Source: Spirochaetales bacterium (GTDB lineage Bacteria; Spirochaetota; Spirochaetia; DSM-2461). Taken from it: DNA of 64,000 nucleotides. The position numbers and the translations under genes are program-made. This document shows, one piece after another, positions 28,296-38,108 of the stretch. The notes beneath the pieces are model-generated. The model made no database searches and was not told where the DNA came from. It was given only the letters and a program-made list of their open reading frames with translations. Numbering within the stretch: position 1 is the stretch's first letter; every line of letters begins with the position of its first letter. The stretch is taken from positions 124,001 to 188,000 of the forward strand of contig QKAW01000011.1 of assembly GCA_003247135.1 (NCBI GenBank), in the 5' to 3' direction.

Positions 28296-28303
28296 TTATT
28301 ACA

Positions 28304-28906
28304 ATGAAGAAAATACTCCTGATTATAGTTATAACAATCAGCTTAAACCCAATATTTTGCTACAACATTAAATATCTGGAAGGATTTTATAATCTCTATG
28401 TAGAGAACTTTTATCAATATCCCAATGATGTAAATAGAAATATTTACTATTTGAAGGCTGCCTTAGGGGTTCCTTTTAGTAATCCCCTCTATGCTATTGC
28501 TACTATAAAAAATGAAACAGAGTGGGAGAAATACAGGTATCTAATGTTTATGCATTTAAACCTGAAGCTTGTAGATTCATATCTTCAACTAGCAAAAGGT
28601 TTAGATAAACAGGAGGCATATTTCTACAATGCCCCTTGGAAAGAGTATAATTTAAAGAGTCTAAGAGAGGCTGAATTATACTATTTGGAGGCAAAAAAAT
28701 ACTGGGTTGATGCTGTAGAATGGTCTTCAAGGGCTAATGATGATAAATTCATGTTTTTATATATTGAAGATATTATATATTTTGAAGATGAGCACTATAT
28801 GATACAAACCGGAGAGTTGGATTATAATAAAATTATTGATAAACACCTAACTCGATTAAAGGGAGTTAGGGAAAAATTTGAAAATATGGATGAGAATACT
28901 TATTAA
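28304..28906 (+). CDS. Hypothetical secreted helical protein
   Basis: 200 residues. A signal peptide (about residues 1-19, ending 'PIFCY') is present; the cysteine is followed by Tyr and does not form a convincing lipobox. The mature part is helical and rich in Tyr, Trp and Glu, with 'AYFYNAPWKEYNLKSL' and 'EAELYYLEAKKYWVDA' resembling a TPR-like helix pair. Family not recognised. It lies eight bases after tmk and ends immediately next to the convergent queA stop, with no bases between. Confidence 0.75.
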   Translation: MKKILLIIVITISLNPIFCYNIKYLEGFYNLYVENFYQYPNDVNRNIYYLKAALGVPFSNPLYAIATIKNETEWEKYRYLMFMHLNLKLVDSYLQLAKGLDKQEAYFYNAPWKEYNLKSLREAELYYLEAKKYWVDAVEWSSRANDDKFMFLYIEDIIYFEDEHYMIQTGELDYNKIIDKHLTRLKGVREKFENMDENTY

Positions 28907-29929
28907 TTACTCAATAAGCATTGCATCTCCATAACTAAAAAACATATATTTTTTTTCGACTGCTTCTTTGTAAGCTCTATCAATAAATTCTTTACCAGCA
29001 AAAGTTGAAACTAAAACTAGAAGTGTTGATTCCGGGGTATGAAAATTGGTAAACATTTTATCAACGACCTTAAAATTATATCCAGGCTTAATAAATAGAT
29101 TAGTAGACTGAGTTCCTCTAATCAGTTTGCCATTATACCAAGAAGATTCAAGGGTTCTTACCGAAGTTGTTCCAACAGCTAGAATCTTTTTTCCGTTCTT
29201 TTTCCCATTTTCAATAATAGAGGCACTTTCATCAGAAATATGAAACTCTTCATAGTGCATCTCATGATCATCAAGATATTCAGCTCTTACCGGAGCAAAT
29301 GTCCCAAGACCAACATGAAGTGTAACAAATGCAATATCAGCACCCTTTTTTGAGATCTTATCCAATATCTCATTAGTAAAATGAAGGGATGCTGTAGGAG
29401 CTGCACAGGAACCTATCTCTTTTGAAAAAACAGTCTGATATCTTTCAGAATCAGCATTATCATCATCTCTTTTAATATATGGAGGTAAAGGAATATGAGC
29501 ATAGCTATTAAGATAATCATCATCAATATCAACATCAAACTCTACAATTCTATGATTTGTTGATATAATTTTTACAATTTTACCCCTAGCACCACCTTCG
29601 AAAAGATACTCCCTATTCAAAATCTGCTTTTTTGATTTTGAAACCATTACTTCCCAGGATTTATCACCGGATTTATTAAGCATAAAGAATTCAACTCTGC
29701 CTCCACTATCTGCAGTATTGGCAAAAAGTCTTGCTTTCCTAACCCTTGAGTTATTAAAAACAACTACTGTGTTATCATCTATATAATCTGTAAAATCCTG
29801 CATGTTCTTATGGGTTATGCTTTGATTATTCCTGTTTAATACAAGTAAATTTGCAGTACCTCTCTCTTCCGGAGGGTATTGGGCTATCTGCTCTTTTGGT
29901 AAATCAAAAGAGTAATCGCTGATCTTCAT
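28907..29929 (-). CDS. queA: S-adenosylmethionine:tRNA ribosyltransferase-isomerase
   Basis: 340 residues. QueA transfers the ribosyl part of SAM to preQ1 in tRNA to form epoxyqueuosine. Diagnostic blocks: '[20 protein letters not shown]' at the N-terminus, 'RVRKARLF', '[12 protein letters not shown]' (family PTA.LHFT), '[13 protein letters not shown]' and '[15 protein letters not shown]'. It is the last gene of the yebC-ruvC-ruvA-ruvB-queA train and overlaps ruvB by 26 bases. Confidence 0.97.
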   Translation of the reverse strand: MKISDYSFDLPKEQIAQYPPEERGTANLLVLNRNNQSITHKNMQDFTDYIDDNTVVVFNNSRVRKARLFANTADSGGRVEFFMLNKSGDKSWEVMVSKSKKQILNREYLFEGGARGKIVKIISTNHRIVEFDVDIDDDYLNSYAHIPLPPYIKRDDDNADSERYQTVFSKEIGSCAAPTASLHFTNEILDKISKKGADIAFVTLHVGLGTFAPVRAEYLDDHEMHYEEFHISDESASIIENGKKNGKKILAVGTTSVRTLESSWYNGKLIRGTQSTNLFIKPGYNFKVVDKMFTNFHTPESTLLVLVSTFAGKEFIDRAYKEAVEKKYMFFSYGDAMLIE

Positions 29930-30938
29930 TATGTTTAATTCCTAAATGCTTATAAGCTAATGGTGTTGCAACTCTTCCTCTTGCTGTTCTCTGTATAAAT
30001 CCCTGTTGAATTAGATATGGTTCATAAAAATCTTCAAGAGAATCAATTCCCTCACCTACACTAATTGCCAGGGTTTCAGCTCCAACTGGGCCACCATCAT
30101 ATTTTGTTATTATAGTTTTAAGTATTTCTCTATCATGTTTTTCCAATCCATAGGAATCTATTTCAAGACGTAATAGGCCTTCCGAGACTATACTTTTAGT
30201 TATTACACCATCTCCTGTAACCTGTGCAAAATCTCTCATTCTTCGTAATAATCTGTTTGCAACCCTAGGAGTTCCCCTTGAGCACTTGGCTAATGACAGA
30301 GCAGCCTCATCTTTTATTCTAATCTCTAGTATATCTGCACTTCTTGTTATAATATCCTTTAACTCATTATCATTATAGAAGTTCATTCTTACATTTATAC
30401 CAAATCTGGTAAAAAGTGGACTTGAGACTCTCCCCGGTTTGGTTGTAGCTCCAACTAATGTAAAAGGAGGTATTGGTATACGTATAGTCCTGGCTGAGGG
30501 ACCCTGTCCAATAATCCAGTCTAGTTCATAATCTTCCATAGCCACATATAACATCTCTTCAACTGTTGGTTTTAATCTGTGAATCTCATCTATAAAAAAA
30601 ACTGTATTTGGACTGATAGTTGTTAATAGACCTGCAAGATCCTTTGGTTTATCCATGGCTGGGGCTGAAGTTACACGGGTTTCTACCCCAAGTTCATTTG
30701 CCATTATATTTGCTAGGGTTGTTTTCCCAAGACCCGGTGGGCCATTTAAAAAAACATGATCCAAAGCTTCTCCACGATCCCTTGCTGCAGTGATAAATAT
30801 ATTAAGGTTTTCTTTTATATCTTCCTGACCTTGAAAATCTTTTAACAGTTTTGGTCTAATGGGGTTATCAAGTCTTTCTGAATCTTCGTTAAATAGTGGT
30901 TCACCTGAGAGTAAACTATCATCATCGTAATTGTCCAT
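29904..30938 (-). CDS. ruvB: Holliday junction branch-migration ATPase RuvB
   Basis: 344 residues. AAA+ motor of RuvAB. Walker A '[13 protein letters not shown]', Walker B '[11 protein letters not shown]', sensor 1 in '[11 protein letters not shown]', the arginine finger region '[10 protein letters not shown]', and the winged-helix tail '[19 protein letters not shown]'. It lies 10 bases after ruvA. Confidence 0.98.
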   Translation of the reverse strand: MDNYDDDSLLSGEPLFNEDSERLDNPIRPKLLKDFQGQEDIKENLNIFITAARDRGEALDHVFLNGPPGLGKTTLANIMANELGVETRVTSAPAMDKPKDLAGLLTTISPNTVFFIDEIHRLKPTVEEMLYVAMEDYELDWIIGQGPSARTIRIPIPPFTLVGATTKPGRVSSPLFTRFGINVRMNFYNDNELKDIITRSADILEIRIKDEAALSLAKCSRGTPRVANRLLRRMRDFAQVTGDGVITKSIVSEGLLRLEIDSYGLEKHDREILKTIITKYDGGPVGAETLAISVGEGIDSLEDFYEPYLIQQGFIQRTARGRVATPLAYKHLGIKHNEDQRLLF

Positions 30939-30948
30939 GTATTTTACC

Positions 30949-31530
30949 CTATGTGCTTAATTTTATTATTGATAATCGAAGGATTTCAGTCTCATCCATG
31001 GGTTCAGAATTTGTAATAATATCCACTAAAACCTGCTTTGCCTTTTTCTTATCAAATCCCATAGCAATTAAAGAGTCCAGAATTTCCTTATCCACACTAT
31101 CTCTTGTACTCTCTTTAACCAAGTTATCTTCCAGTTTAAGCTTACCTTTTAAAGCTAGAACTATCTTTTGTGCAGTCTTTTTGCCTAAGCCTGGAATTTT
31201 TGTTAGACGATCAATATCTTCATCTTCAAGGCATCGGATAAATTCCTCGGGTTTAACTCCAGAAAGTATTTTCTGTGCGGCTTTTGGTCCAACTCCATCA
31301 ACTTTAATTAGATCCAGAAATAGCAATCTCTCATCTTTAGCAGAGAAACCAAAGAGAGTCATCCCATCATCCTTGTGTTGAAGATAGGTATATATTCGTT
31401 TCTCTTCCCCAACATGACAACTGTCAAGTGTATAAAGAGTAACATTTAATAACCACTCTATACCACCTGTTTGCAGACATAGATGATTAATACCTTTTTC
31501 TGTAATTTTCCCTGTTAAACTATTATACAT
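30949..31530 (-). CDS. ruvA: Holliday junction DNA-binding protein RuvA
   Basis: 193 residues. An N-terminal OB domain ('[13 protein letters not shown]'), two helix-hairpin-helix motifs ('[16 protein letters not shown]' and '[16 protein letters not shown]') and a C-terminal RuvB-binding UBA-like domain ('[15 protein letters not shown]') are in the usual order. It overlaps ruvC by eight bases. Confidence 0.97.
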   Translation of the reverse strand: MYNSLTGKITEKGINHLCLQTGGIEWLLNVTLYTLDSCHVGEEKRIYTYLQHKDDGMTLFGFSAKDERLLFLDLIKVDGVGPKAAQKILSGVKPEEFIRCLEDEDIDRLTKIPGLGKKTAQKIVLALKGKLKLEDNLVKESTRDSVDKEILDSLIAMGFDKKKAKQVLVDIITNSEPMDETEILRLSIIKLST

Positions 31531-32005
31531 TGATCCTCACACTATTTACATGGCAAATTGCAGCTGCTAAAGCATCTGCTGCATGATCTGGTTTAGGATA
31601 ACTACTAAGTTTTAATAATAACTTAACCATATCCTGCACTTGACGTTTTGTTCCTCGGCCATTACCTACTACAGCCTGCTTTATCTGTATTGGTGTATAC
31701 TCTCCGGTAAGAATATTGCAATTACCAAGAGCCAGAAGTTGAACTCCCCGGGCCTGAGCTACAGGCATTGCTGATGAAACATTCTTTGAAAAATACAGAG
31801 TCTCTATACCTGCATGGGTAGGTTTGTATTGATTAATTAATTCACACAGTTTATCGTAAATCTCTTTTAATCGCAAAGTAGATGGTATATCGGCTTGAGT
31901 CTCTATTGTTCCATGTTTAATATATTTAAACCTTACCCCATCACTCTCTATAATTCCCCAGCCTGTATTTGCCAGACCGGGGTCTATACCAATTACTCTA
32001 AACAC
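31523..32005 (-). CDS. ruvC: Holliday junction resolvase RuvC
   Basis: 160 residues. An RNase-H-like nuclease that cuts Holliday junctions. Acidic catalytic residues are in place: Asp in 'VIGIDPGLANTGWG', Glu in 'AGIETLYFSKN', and the C-terminal His/Asp in 'PDHAADALAAAICH'. It directly follows yebC with no spacer. Confidence 0.97.
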   Translation of the reverse strand: MFRVIGIDPGLANTGWGIIESDGVRFKYIKHGTIETQADIPSTLRLKEIYDKLCELINQYKPTHAGIETLYFSKNVSSAMPVAQARGVQLLALGNCNILTGEYTPIQIKQAVVGNGRGTKRQVQDMVKLLLKLSSYPKPDHAADALAAAICHVNSVRINV

Positions 32006-32719
32006 CTATGCCATATTTGAAGATACACTTTGCACATCATCGTGATCTTCCAGTTTATCAATTAATGATAGAAGCTTCTCTTTCTTCTCTTCGTCCAGTT
32101 CAACTGTATTATCAGGAACCATTGTTATTTCAGCACCTAATTGAACAAAACCAGCTTCTTCTAAAGCATTTAATACTGCCTCAAAATCTGATGGATCAGT
32201 TATTACTTCAATAACATCATCGCTGGTTACATCTTCAGCACCTGCATTTAAAGCTGTTTCAAATAATGCATCAAAATCATTACCCTCTACCTCATAGGTT
32301 AAAACACCTTTTCTGTTAAATTGGTAGGAAACCGCACCTGTGGCTGCTAATGAACCACCATTTTTATTAAGAATTGATTTAACATCTGCGCTTGTTCTAT
32401 TTTTATTATCTGTAAGTGTTTCAATTATTAAACCAACACCACCTTGTCCGTAACCTTCGTATACAAGCTCCTGGAATATAGCTCCATCTGTCTCACCACA
32501 ACCTTTTTTAATTGCTCTGGATATATTATCTTTCGGCATATTTGCTGCTTTTGCTTTTAATAAAGCAGTTCTTAAACGTGGATTAGTCTCTTCATCTCCC
32601 CCCCCCATTCTTGCAGCAACTGTAATCTCTTTAATGATTTTACAAAATATTTTTCCTCTCTTAGCATCGAGAGCACCTTTTTTATGCTTTATTGTAGCCC
32701 ATTTACTATGACCTGACAT
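32006..32719 (-). CDS. yebC: YebC/TACO1-family translation/transcription regulator
   Basis: About 237 residues. It begins 'MSGHSKWATIKHKK', the diagnostic start of the family, at an ATG at 32719 with AAAGGAG six bases upstream. A longer in-frame start at 32749 lacks support. Other signature blocks: 'KAKAANMPKDNISRAIKKG' and 'YEGYGQGGVGLIIETLTDN'. Members act in relieving ribosome stalling or as regulators, and the gene is often placed before ruvC as here. The codons near residue 40 (Met-Gly-Gly-Gly) form a run of nine G's. Confidence 0.95.
   Translation of the reverse strand: MSGHSKWATIKHKKGALDAKRGKIFCKIIKEITVAARMGGGDEETNPRLRTALLKAKAANMPKDNISRAIKKGCGETDGAIFQELVYEGYGQGGVGLIIETLTDNKNRTSADVKSILNKNGGSLAATGAVSYQFNRKGVLTYEVEGNDFDALFETALNAGAEDVTSDDVIEVITDPSDFEAVLNALEEAGFVQLGAEITMVPDNTVELDEEKKEKLLSLIDKLEDHDDVQSVSSNMA
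32598..32606 (-). repeat. Nine-base G homopolymer inside yebC
   Basis: Nine consecutive C's on the plus strand (G's in the gene) encode Met-Gly-Gly-Gly in an otherwise AT-rich genome. The frame is intact at length nine; one base more or less would shift it after about 40 residues. Confidence 0.95.
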
Positions 32720-32879
32720 GAAGTCTCCTTTAAATAATAATTGTGTCAAAAGTTTACACAGTTCAATTTTATATGTAAATATTATATTTAAACTTTCTGT
32801 AAATTTATTTTATTTATTATATATTAAGGAATTATAAATTATGAAAGCAGTAATGTAAATCTATTATTTAACATCTATG

Positions 32880-34850
32880 TTACATTCTTAATCTGAATAG
32901 GCTTCCTTTCTCATTCAAAAATAGTTCCAGCTGTGTGATATAGTAAAGAACAAGTTTATTTTCAGGTTGATAAATATTTGCTAAATTGAAATAAGATAGT
33001 GCCCTAACATATTTTTTATTCTTTATCATATTAATCCCACTACTAAAAGTATCCTTAAAAAGTGGATCCAGAGCATAATCTTCAGGAAAGACCTGATAAA
33101 GTTTTATTGAATCTTCTTCATTCTTTAATAAAATATCACCTAAATATAAAACCCTGTTGTTACTTATATTTGAGGAGAAAAAAACTTTTTCTGTGATAAT
33201 AAACTCTATTCCCATTCTCGAAATAAAATCATCCATTGCTGATATAATCCTTGTAACATCTGAAATAGCTGTTGCCTGTATTCTCTCATTACATCCTATT
33301 TTTCCCAGAACAACTTTTCCAAAGTGAATTGAGGTCCCAATTTTTAAATCAGGAATAGTTATAATTTTTTTGCTAATTTCTGATACAGCGGATATTGAAT
33401 CTCCAGGATCATTTTCAAAAATGGCTTTAACCCCATCTCCCCTATAAGACTCTATGAAACCTCCATATTTACCAATCTCATCTCCTGCAATTTCATAAAA
33501 ATGGTTTACCAATTGGAAATTTTCTATTGGAGATAAGCCTTCTGATAGTTTTGTAAAATCTCTTATATCTATATAAACTATTGTTAAGGCTTTAATAACA
33601 TAGTCTCCCGGAGAGCTAGCCTTTAGATAATTTGTACTGATATTACTTAAAATCTGTAATGGAACATACTTTGAGAAAACATTTTTAATATCTATATTCA
33701 GCATGGTTTTCTCAAAAAGATCTTTTGTAGTTTCAGATCTGTTTTTACCTATCATCAAAAACATTGCGATAACAACTATAATAACAAACTGTGCTGAGTA
33801 GTAATCAAAGGATATAATTATTCTATTTGCAAAAATATCAAATACTATTGATCCAAAAAATAAAACAATACTTATTAATGCATAAAGTGAAAATTTCTTC
33901 TTATTTCTAACACATATTATCAGTTTATAAATTATAACTAGTCCAACAATTAATACCTCTAAATGCATTAAAAGCAACAAGTTATATCTATTAAAAATTT
34001 CAAGTGGCAGAAAAGCTGTAAATGAGGTTAATAGAGCAACTATAGCGAAAATCCTGATCAATATGGATTTGAATTCATCTTTGAATAGTGATCGGAAGAA
34101 AAGAAGGATAAATGTTAAAGCCCATATCTCACTGGCTTTATTGAATTGATACTCCATAATCCAGGTCATTTCAGGAATAAATTCCTGAATTGTTGTATTT
34201 TTTATTAGATATGATCTTATTCCATAGGATAGGGTAAACATGGAAAAATATAAGTTATGTTTCTCTTTTCTATTTACAATAAACATTAGTAGAAATAGTG
34301 TTCCGCATATTATTAATAAACCTGTCGTAAAATAATCTTTGCTTTGATGCTTTATATATAGACTAATAACATTTTTTGTTTCTCCTAGAACAATCCATTT
34401 AGCTATATATTTTGTTTTAAAATAGAAATTTGAGAACTCTATAACAAGATCAATTTTATCACTATCAGGAATAAAATTAACAACATCTCTCTTAATCCAG
34501 GGTGTGCTATTTTCAATATTGTTACCTAAACTTCCGTAGGAAGACAAAAGTTCATTATCTATCCATACCTTCCCGGAAGACATTATACCGGATAAATATA
34601 GAGAGTAGTTAACCCCTTGTTTAATATCAATTTTCTGTTTTATTGATCCATAATTGAAAACCTTATTCTTTTTGGACTTAAGAGGATTACCTGTAAAGTA
34701 GTATTCACCTTCTTTAACCGGGGAGGAAATATTATCGGATTTAACAAACTGTTCATTATATATTTCCCATTTATCATTTAACTCTATAACACTGTCATTA
34801 CAAGAGAATAGTATAACTAAAAGGAGTATATAAAATAATTTGTTTATCAT
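32880..34850 (-). CDS. 7TMR-DISM-type receptor cyclase, 'C1-like' half (metal Asps kept, base/transition-state residues lost)
   Basis: 656 residues. A lipoprotein-like signal (Cys at residue 17), an extracytoplasmic beta-sandwich (about 25-165), seven membrane helices (about 172-368), a 'KYVPLQIL' linker, a class III cyclase domain (about 418-590) and a short TPR-like tail. Asp428 ('VYIDIRDF') and Asp472 ('RGDGV') supply both metal ligands. The adenine-binding Lys is Ser468, the transition-state Asn is Arg534 and the Arg is Ala538. As a homodimer it should therefore be inactive. The ATG overlaps the stop of the neighbouring cyclase gene (ATGA), whose protein has precisely the missing residues. 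The two probably form one heterodimeric adenylate cyclase. This is inferred from residue alignment, not shown. Confidence 0.88.
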   Translation of the reverse strand: MINKLFYILLLVILFSCNDSVIELNDKWEIYNEQFVKSDNISSPVKEGEYYFTGNPLKSKKNKVFNYGSIKQKIDIKQGVNYSLYLSGIMSSGKVWIDNELLSSYGSLGNNIENSTPWIKRDVVNFIPDSDKIDLVIEFSNFYFKTKYIAKWIVLGETKNVISLYIKHQSKDYFTTGLLIICGTLFLLMFIVNRKEKHNLYFSMFTLSYGIRSYLIKNTTIQEFIPEMTWIMEYQFNKASEIWALTFILLFFRSLFKDEFKSILIRIFAIVALLTSFTAFLPLEIFNRYNLLLLMHLEVLIVGLVIIYKLIICVRNKKKFSLYALISIVLFFGSIVFDIFANRIIISFDYYSAQFVIIVVIAMFLMIGKNRSETTKDLFEKTMLNIDIKNVFSKYVPLQILSNISTNYLKASSPGDYVIKALTIVYIDIRDFTKLSEGLSPIENFQLVNHFYEIAGDEIGKYGGFIESYRGDGVKAIFENDPGDSISAVSEISKKIITIPDLKIGTSIHFGKVVLGKIGCNERIQATAISDVTRIISAMDDFISRMGIEFIITEKVFFSSNISNNRVLYLGDILLKNEEDSIKLYQVFPEDYALDPLFKDTFSSGINMIKNKKYVRALSYFNLANIYQPENKLVLYYITQLELFLNEKGSLFRLRM

Positions 34851-36793
34851 TTATTAAGATCCTCCAGTTTTTTGTTCTCTCTAATTAAATCCAGATAATA
34901 GAGTGTTGGCTTATGATTTGGATGCATACCTTTAATACTGAATAGTACATTCTCAATATCATATAAACTGCTGTTCTCCAACTTCTTCATTGTGATACTA
35001 AATAGATTATCTGCTTCTTCTATTCTGTCCCAATAGATACATCTAATACCTATATAGTTACTTTTACCTTTTAACTTTACACGTCCCATATAAAAGTTTT
35101 TATACTTATCAATATTTTCCATGGAATTTAAGAAATCTTCACTTACTAAAATATCTCTATCTAATTTCGAATTAAATGAGTTAATTCTACTTGCTGTATT
35201 TACAACATTAGATATAACTGTTGCGTCATATCTGTTATTATCACCAACAATTCCGATAAAAAGTGAACCTCTATGAATTCCACTCCTCATTTTTAAAGGA
35301 GAAGTAGATTTCTCCTTCTTATTATACTCTATTAAGGTTTGATTAATCTCAATAACTGCATCAAGAGCATTGTCTGGTGTTCCCGGAAAAAGGGACATTA
35401 CAGTTTCATCTATAAATTTATCGATAAACCCACCATGCTTCATAATAATTGGTCCAATTATAGAAAAACATCTGTTTAGCTTATCAATAACTTTTTCCCC
35501 TTCTGTTAGTTTCATACTACTTTGAAAGTCTGTAATTGTAGAAAAAACAACTGTCATTGTTCTCTCTACCCCGTCGCTTCTTTTTATATCCAACAAACTG
35601 TCGAATCCTGCAGCTTTTATAAATGAGTTTGGAACAAATTTACTAAGATATTTTATAACATTCTGGTTATCTGCTGAAATTTTAATTAAATTTTTCTGAT
35701 TTCTAATCTCTCTTTGGGATACAATTACTGACATCATAACAATAAAAAATATCATTGCACTTGGAAGAATATAAAAATCCAATATATGGTAAACAGTTAT
35801 TAAAGAATCGACTACTCCGGCAATTGCCAGAGCCAGAATACTAAATGTAATTCTTTTAGCATCAGGAACCTTTTTTATTATATAATTAATCATAACTATA
35901 AAAATTAGTAAAATTACAATAACCATATAAATATAAAAAGGATAAAGAATATTCATAAAAACAACAGATGGAAAGATAATACTTAAAGGGAATAAAACAC
36001 CTACAATAATAAACCCCTTAATTACCTTCTGATACTTTTTTTCATCTATATAATAGAAATATAAAAATGCTAATACAAGTGCAGGTAATGGGTATGAGGA
36101 TAAATATTCCAGTTTTGACACAATAAAAAAAGATAGTGTGGGTATATAATTAAATATTAGCTTATCATTAACAACCAAACCTCTTATTGAAAGAAAAAAA
36201 CAAATCAATGCAAAATAGTGGGTATATTTCTCACTTCTGTAATTTAGGTATAGAACAATAAAAAATAGAAAAATTATTAGTGATGAACCAGATATAATTG
36301 TATCTCTTAGTATATTTAATTCATACTTTTGTAATACAGCATTAAATCCACCGATTTTAGGTGTTTTTCTAAATCCGCCTAGTTTATCATCCGGGGTATA
36401 CATCTGAAGTTCCACAAGATTTTCTCCCGGTTCAAGGGTAATGGGTGTATATATTGGTCTATTCTGATTATTCTCAACTAAAAGCTTTTCATTATGGTAG
36501 ATCTTATACAGTGAATTTATAAATACTGGAGTTAGCATTAAATGCTCACTTCGATCTATATAGATTTTAATAATGTATGTTACAAAATTCTTATTTGGCG
36601 GTGATTTATCCGGAACTATAACAATAGACTCAGAATTATCAGTTTTTAGAATCCACTCTCCCGATAAATCGATAATAGTTTCATCATCAAATATATAATC
36701 TGAAAGATCCACAAATCCATTTTTTACATCAGAGAATAGAGGAATAGAGATATATAGAAGTGTAAATAAAATCGCTATAACTTTTTTCTTCAT
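34847..36793 (-). CDS. 7TMR-DISM-type receptor cyclase, 'C2-like' half (Lys/Thr/Asn/Arg kept, metal Asps lost)
   Basis: 648 residues with a signal peptide (about 1-21), an extracytoplasmic beta-sandwich (about 40-160), seven membrane helices (about 166-360), a 'KFVPNSFI' linker, a class III cyclase domain (about 408-588) and a helical tail. Lys459 ('FIDKF'), Thr525 ('DATVIS'), Asn532 and Arg536 ('VNTASR') are the full set for adenine binding and transition-state stabilisation. The two metal Asp positions are Thr419 ('FSTITDF') and Glu463 ('DETVM'). It is the mirror image of the downstream cyclase, with which it overlaps by four bases. The gene follows the phosphatase gene by four bases and lies near the end of the glycine cleavage transcript. 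No cAMP-binding effector is in the window. Confidence 0.88.
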   Translation of the reverse strand: MKKKVIAILFTLLYISIPLFSDVKNGFVDLSDYIFDDETIIDLSGEWILKTDNSESIVIVPDKSPPNKNFVTYIIKIYIDRSEHLMLTPVFINSLYKIYHNEKLLVENNQNRPIYTPITLEPGENLVELQMYTPDDKLGGFRKTPKIGGFNAVLQKYELNILRDTIISGSSLIIFLFFIVLYLNYRSEKYTHYFALICFFLSIRGLVVNDKLIFNYIPTLSFFIVSKLEYLSSYPLPALVLAFLYFYYIDEKKYQKVIKGFIIVGVLFPLSIIFPSVVFMNILYPFYIYMVIVILLIFIVMINYIIKKVPDAKRITFSILALAIAGVVDSLITVYHILDFYILPSAMIFFIVMMSVIVSQREIRNQKNLIKISADNQNVIKYLSKFVPNSFIKAAGFDSLLDIKRSDGVERTMTVVFSTITDFQSSMKLTEGEKVIDKLNRCFSIIGPIIMKHGGFIDKFIDETVMSLFPGTPDNALDAVIEINQTLIEYNKKEKSTSPLKMRSGIHRGSLFIGIVGDNNRYDATVISNVVNTASRINSFNSKLDRDILVSEDFLNSMENIDKYKNFYMGRVKLKGKSNYIGIRCIYWDRIEEADNLFSITMKKLENSSLYDIENVLFSIKGMHPNHKPTLYYLDLIRENKKLEDLNK

Positions 36794-36797
36794 TAAT

Positions 36798-37370
36798 TTA
36801 ACAATATACTTTTTTTAAATTTTTCTCATTAAAATAATTTATTTTCCATTCACCATTATATACTAAACTGGTTAAATAGCAATTTTTTATTGGTGTATTT
36901 TCCCAATTAAGTTCACCATTACTTAAATAATTTAATAAAGTAATAATTACACCGCCATGGGTTACAATTAAGTATGACCCCTCCTCAAAAAAACTGGCTT
37001 CTTTAATAAAGTCAAGAATTTTATCTCTAAAGTTTTCAATAGACTCTACATTAAACTCGTTTTTATTATTCTCTTCCATACTTTTAACAAAACTGGCTTT
37101 CTCTCCAGATAAATTACCAAAATCTCTTTCCATTAATCTTTTATCAGTTTTAATTTCAAGATTTAAGCTACTATTTATTATTTGGGCAGTCTTTAAAGCT
37201 CTGGTTAAAGGGCTTGAAATAATTGAATTAAAATCTCTACTTATATTTTGAGATGTAATTATTGCTTCCTCTAATCCGGTTTGATTAAGAGGAATGTCCA
37301 GAATCCCCTGAAGTTTTCCTTCCAGATTCCAGTCAGTCTGTCCATGTCTTACAAAAATAAGCTCTATCAT
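36798..37370 (-). CDS. Histidine phosphatase family protein (GpmB/CobC-like)
   Basis: 190 residues. The catalytic 'FVRHGQTDWN' is at residues about 6-15, 'SPLTRALKTAQI' gives the phosphate-pocket Arg, Glu lies in 'LMERDFGNLSG', and the second histidine in 'VTHGGVIITLL'. Members dephosphorylate small metabolites, for example alpha-ribazole phosphate or phosphosugars; the substrate here is unknown. It starts right after the PHP gene. Confidence 0.88.
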   Translation of the reverse strand: MIELIFVRHGQTDWNLEGKLQGILDIPLNQTGLEEAIITSQNISRDFNSIISSPLTRALKTAQIINSSLNLEIKTDKRLMERDFGNLSGEKASFVKSMEENNKNEFNVESIENFRDKILDFIKEASFFEEGSYLIVTHGGVIITLLNYLSNGELNWENTPIKNCYLTSLVYNGEWKINYFNEKNLKKVYC

Positions 37371-37371
37371 A

Positions 37372-38085
37372 TTAATTTAATCCTATAAAATCTAAAAAAT
37401 CTTTGGATGATCGGTTAATAATTAGATTTTTTGGGAATTTTATCTCTTCAATCAATTTTACAGCATAATCAAATCGTCCAACAGAGGAGCTGTGATGTGC
37501 ATCACTTCCCAGAACTATCTTTGCATCAACTTTTGCACAGACTTCCAGTAAATTTATTATACCTTCTCTGCAATTTTCCCTAAATGTTGTAGGTAATAAT
37601 GAGCTGTTATTAATTTCAATTAGAGTATTACTCTCTTTAGCCATTTTAATTACATTTTCATAATCAAAAGCATATCTCCTGTCTTCCGGATGGCCTAAAA
37701 TATGTACGTTTTTATTTTCAAGAACTTTAAGTAAGGTATCTGTAATAATACTCTTTCCAGCAGGTTTTATACAGGGTTCATGAAAACTTGCTATAACAAG
37801 CTCAAGTTTAGCTATGTCACTGTCTGGCATATCCAATGATCCGTTATAGTCAACTATATTTGCCTCTATACCCTTTAAAATCCTGACACCGGAAATAGTC
37901 TCGGGTAGAATTCTCAAGTTATGAAAGTGATATGGATGAGCCCCTCCTGGCATTGAAGGACCGTGATCAGTCGTAGCTAAGATTTTTAAACCTTTTTCTG
38001 CTGCCGATTGAGCCATCTCGTTTAATGTACTATATGCGTGACCGCTTACTATTGTATGGGTATGTGTATCAATCTCTAAAGTCAT
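37372..38085 (-). CDS. PHP-domain phosphatase/phosphoesterase (YcdX-like)
   Basis: 237 residues, PHP fold. The metal-binding motifs are 'IDTHTHTIVSGHAYS' at the N-terminus, 'ATTDHGPSMPG', 'KGIEANIVD', 'ASFHEP', 'ILGHPED' and 'LGSDAHHSS' at the C-terminus, matching the trinuclear zinc phosphatases of the YcdX group. It lies between lpdA and the histidine phosphatase gene in the same transcript. Its link to glycine or lipoate metabolism is not evident. Confidence 0.88.
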   Translation of the reverse strand: MTLEIDTHTHTIVSGHAYSTLNEMAQSAAEKGLKILATTDHGPSMPGGAHPYHFHNLRILPETISGVRILKGIEANIVDYNGSLDMPDSDIAKLELVIASFHEPCIKPAGKSIITDTLLKVLENKNVHILGHPEDRRYAFDYENVIKMAKESNTLIEINNSSLLPTTFRENCREGIINLLEVCAKVDAKIVLGSDAHHSSSVGRFDYAVKLIEEIKFPKNLIINRSSKDFLDFIGLN

Positions 38086-38108
38086 AGTTGATAATAACAG
38101 AAAATAAA

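Noticed and set aside
30896-31381. 161-codon plus-strand frame opposite ruvA and the ruvB start
   Set aside because: ruvA and ruvB are complete on the minus strand; this Ser-rich product is an antisense shadow.
32720-32879. LexA/SOS box before the yebC-ruv operon
   Set aside because: GAACTGTGTAAAC and the weak TGTGT/ACACA symmetry near 32733-32765 do not match a known LexA box well enough; the 160-base gap otherwise shows only AT-rich promoter-like DNA.
32880-36793. The two cyclases as simple inactive pseudo-cyclases or a decaying gene duplication
   Set aside because: Both frames are intact, tightly coupled and well conserved outside the mutated residues, and the losses are complementary rather than random. 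Decay remains the null hypothesis to test.
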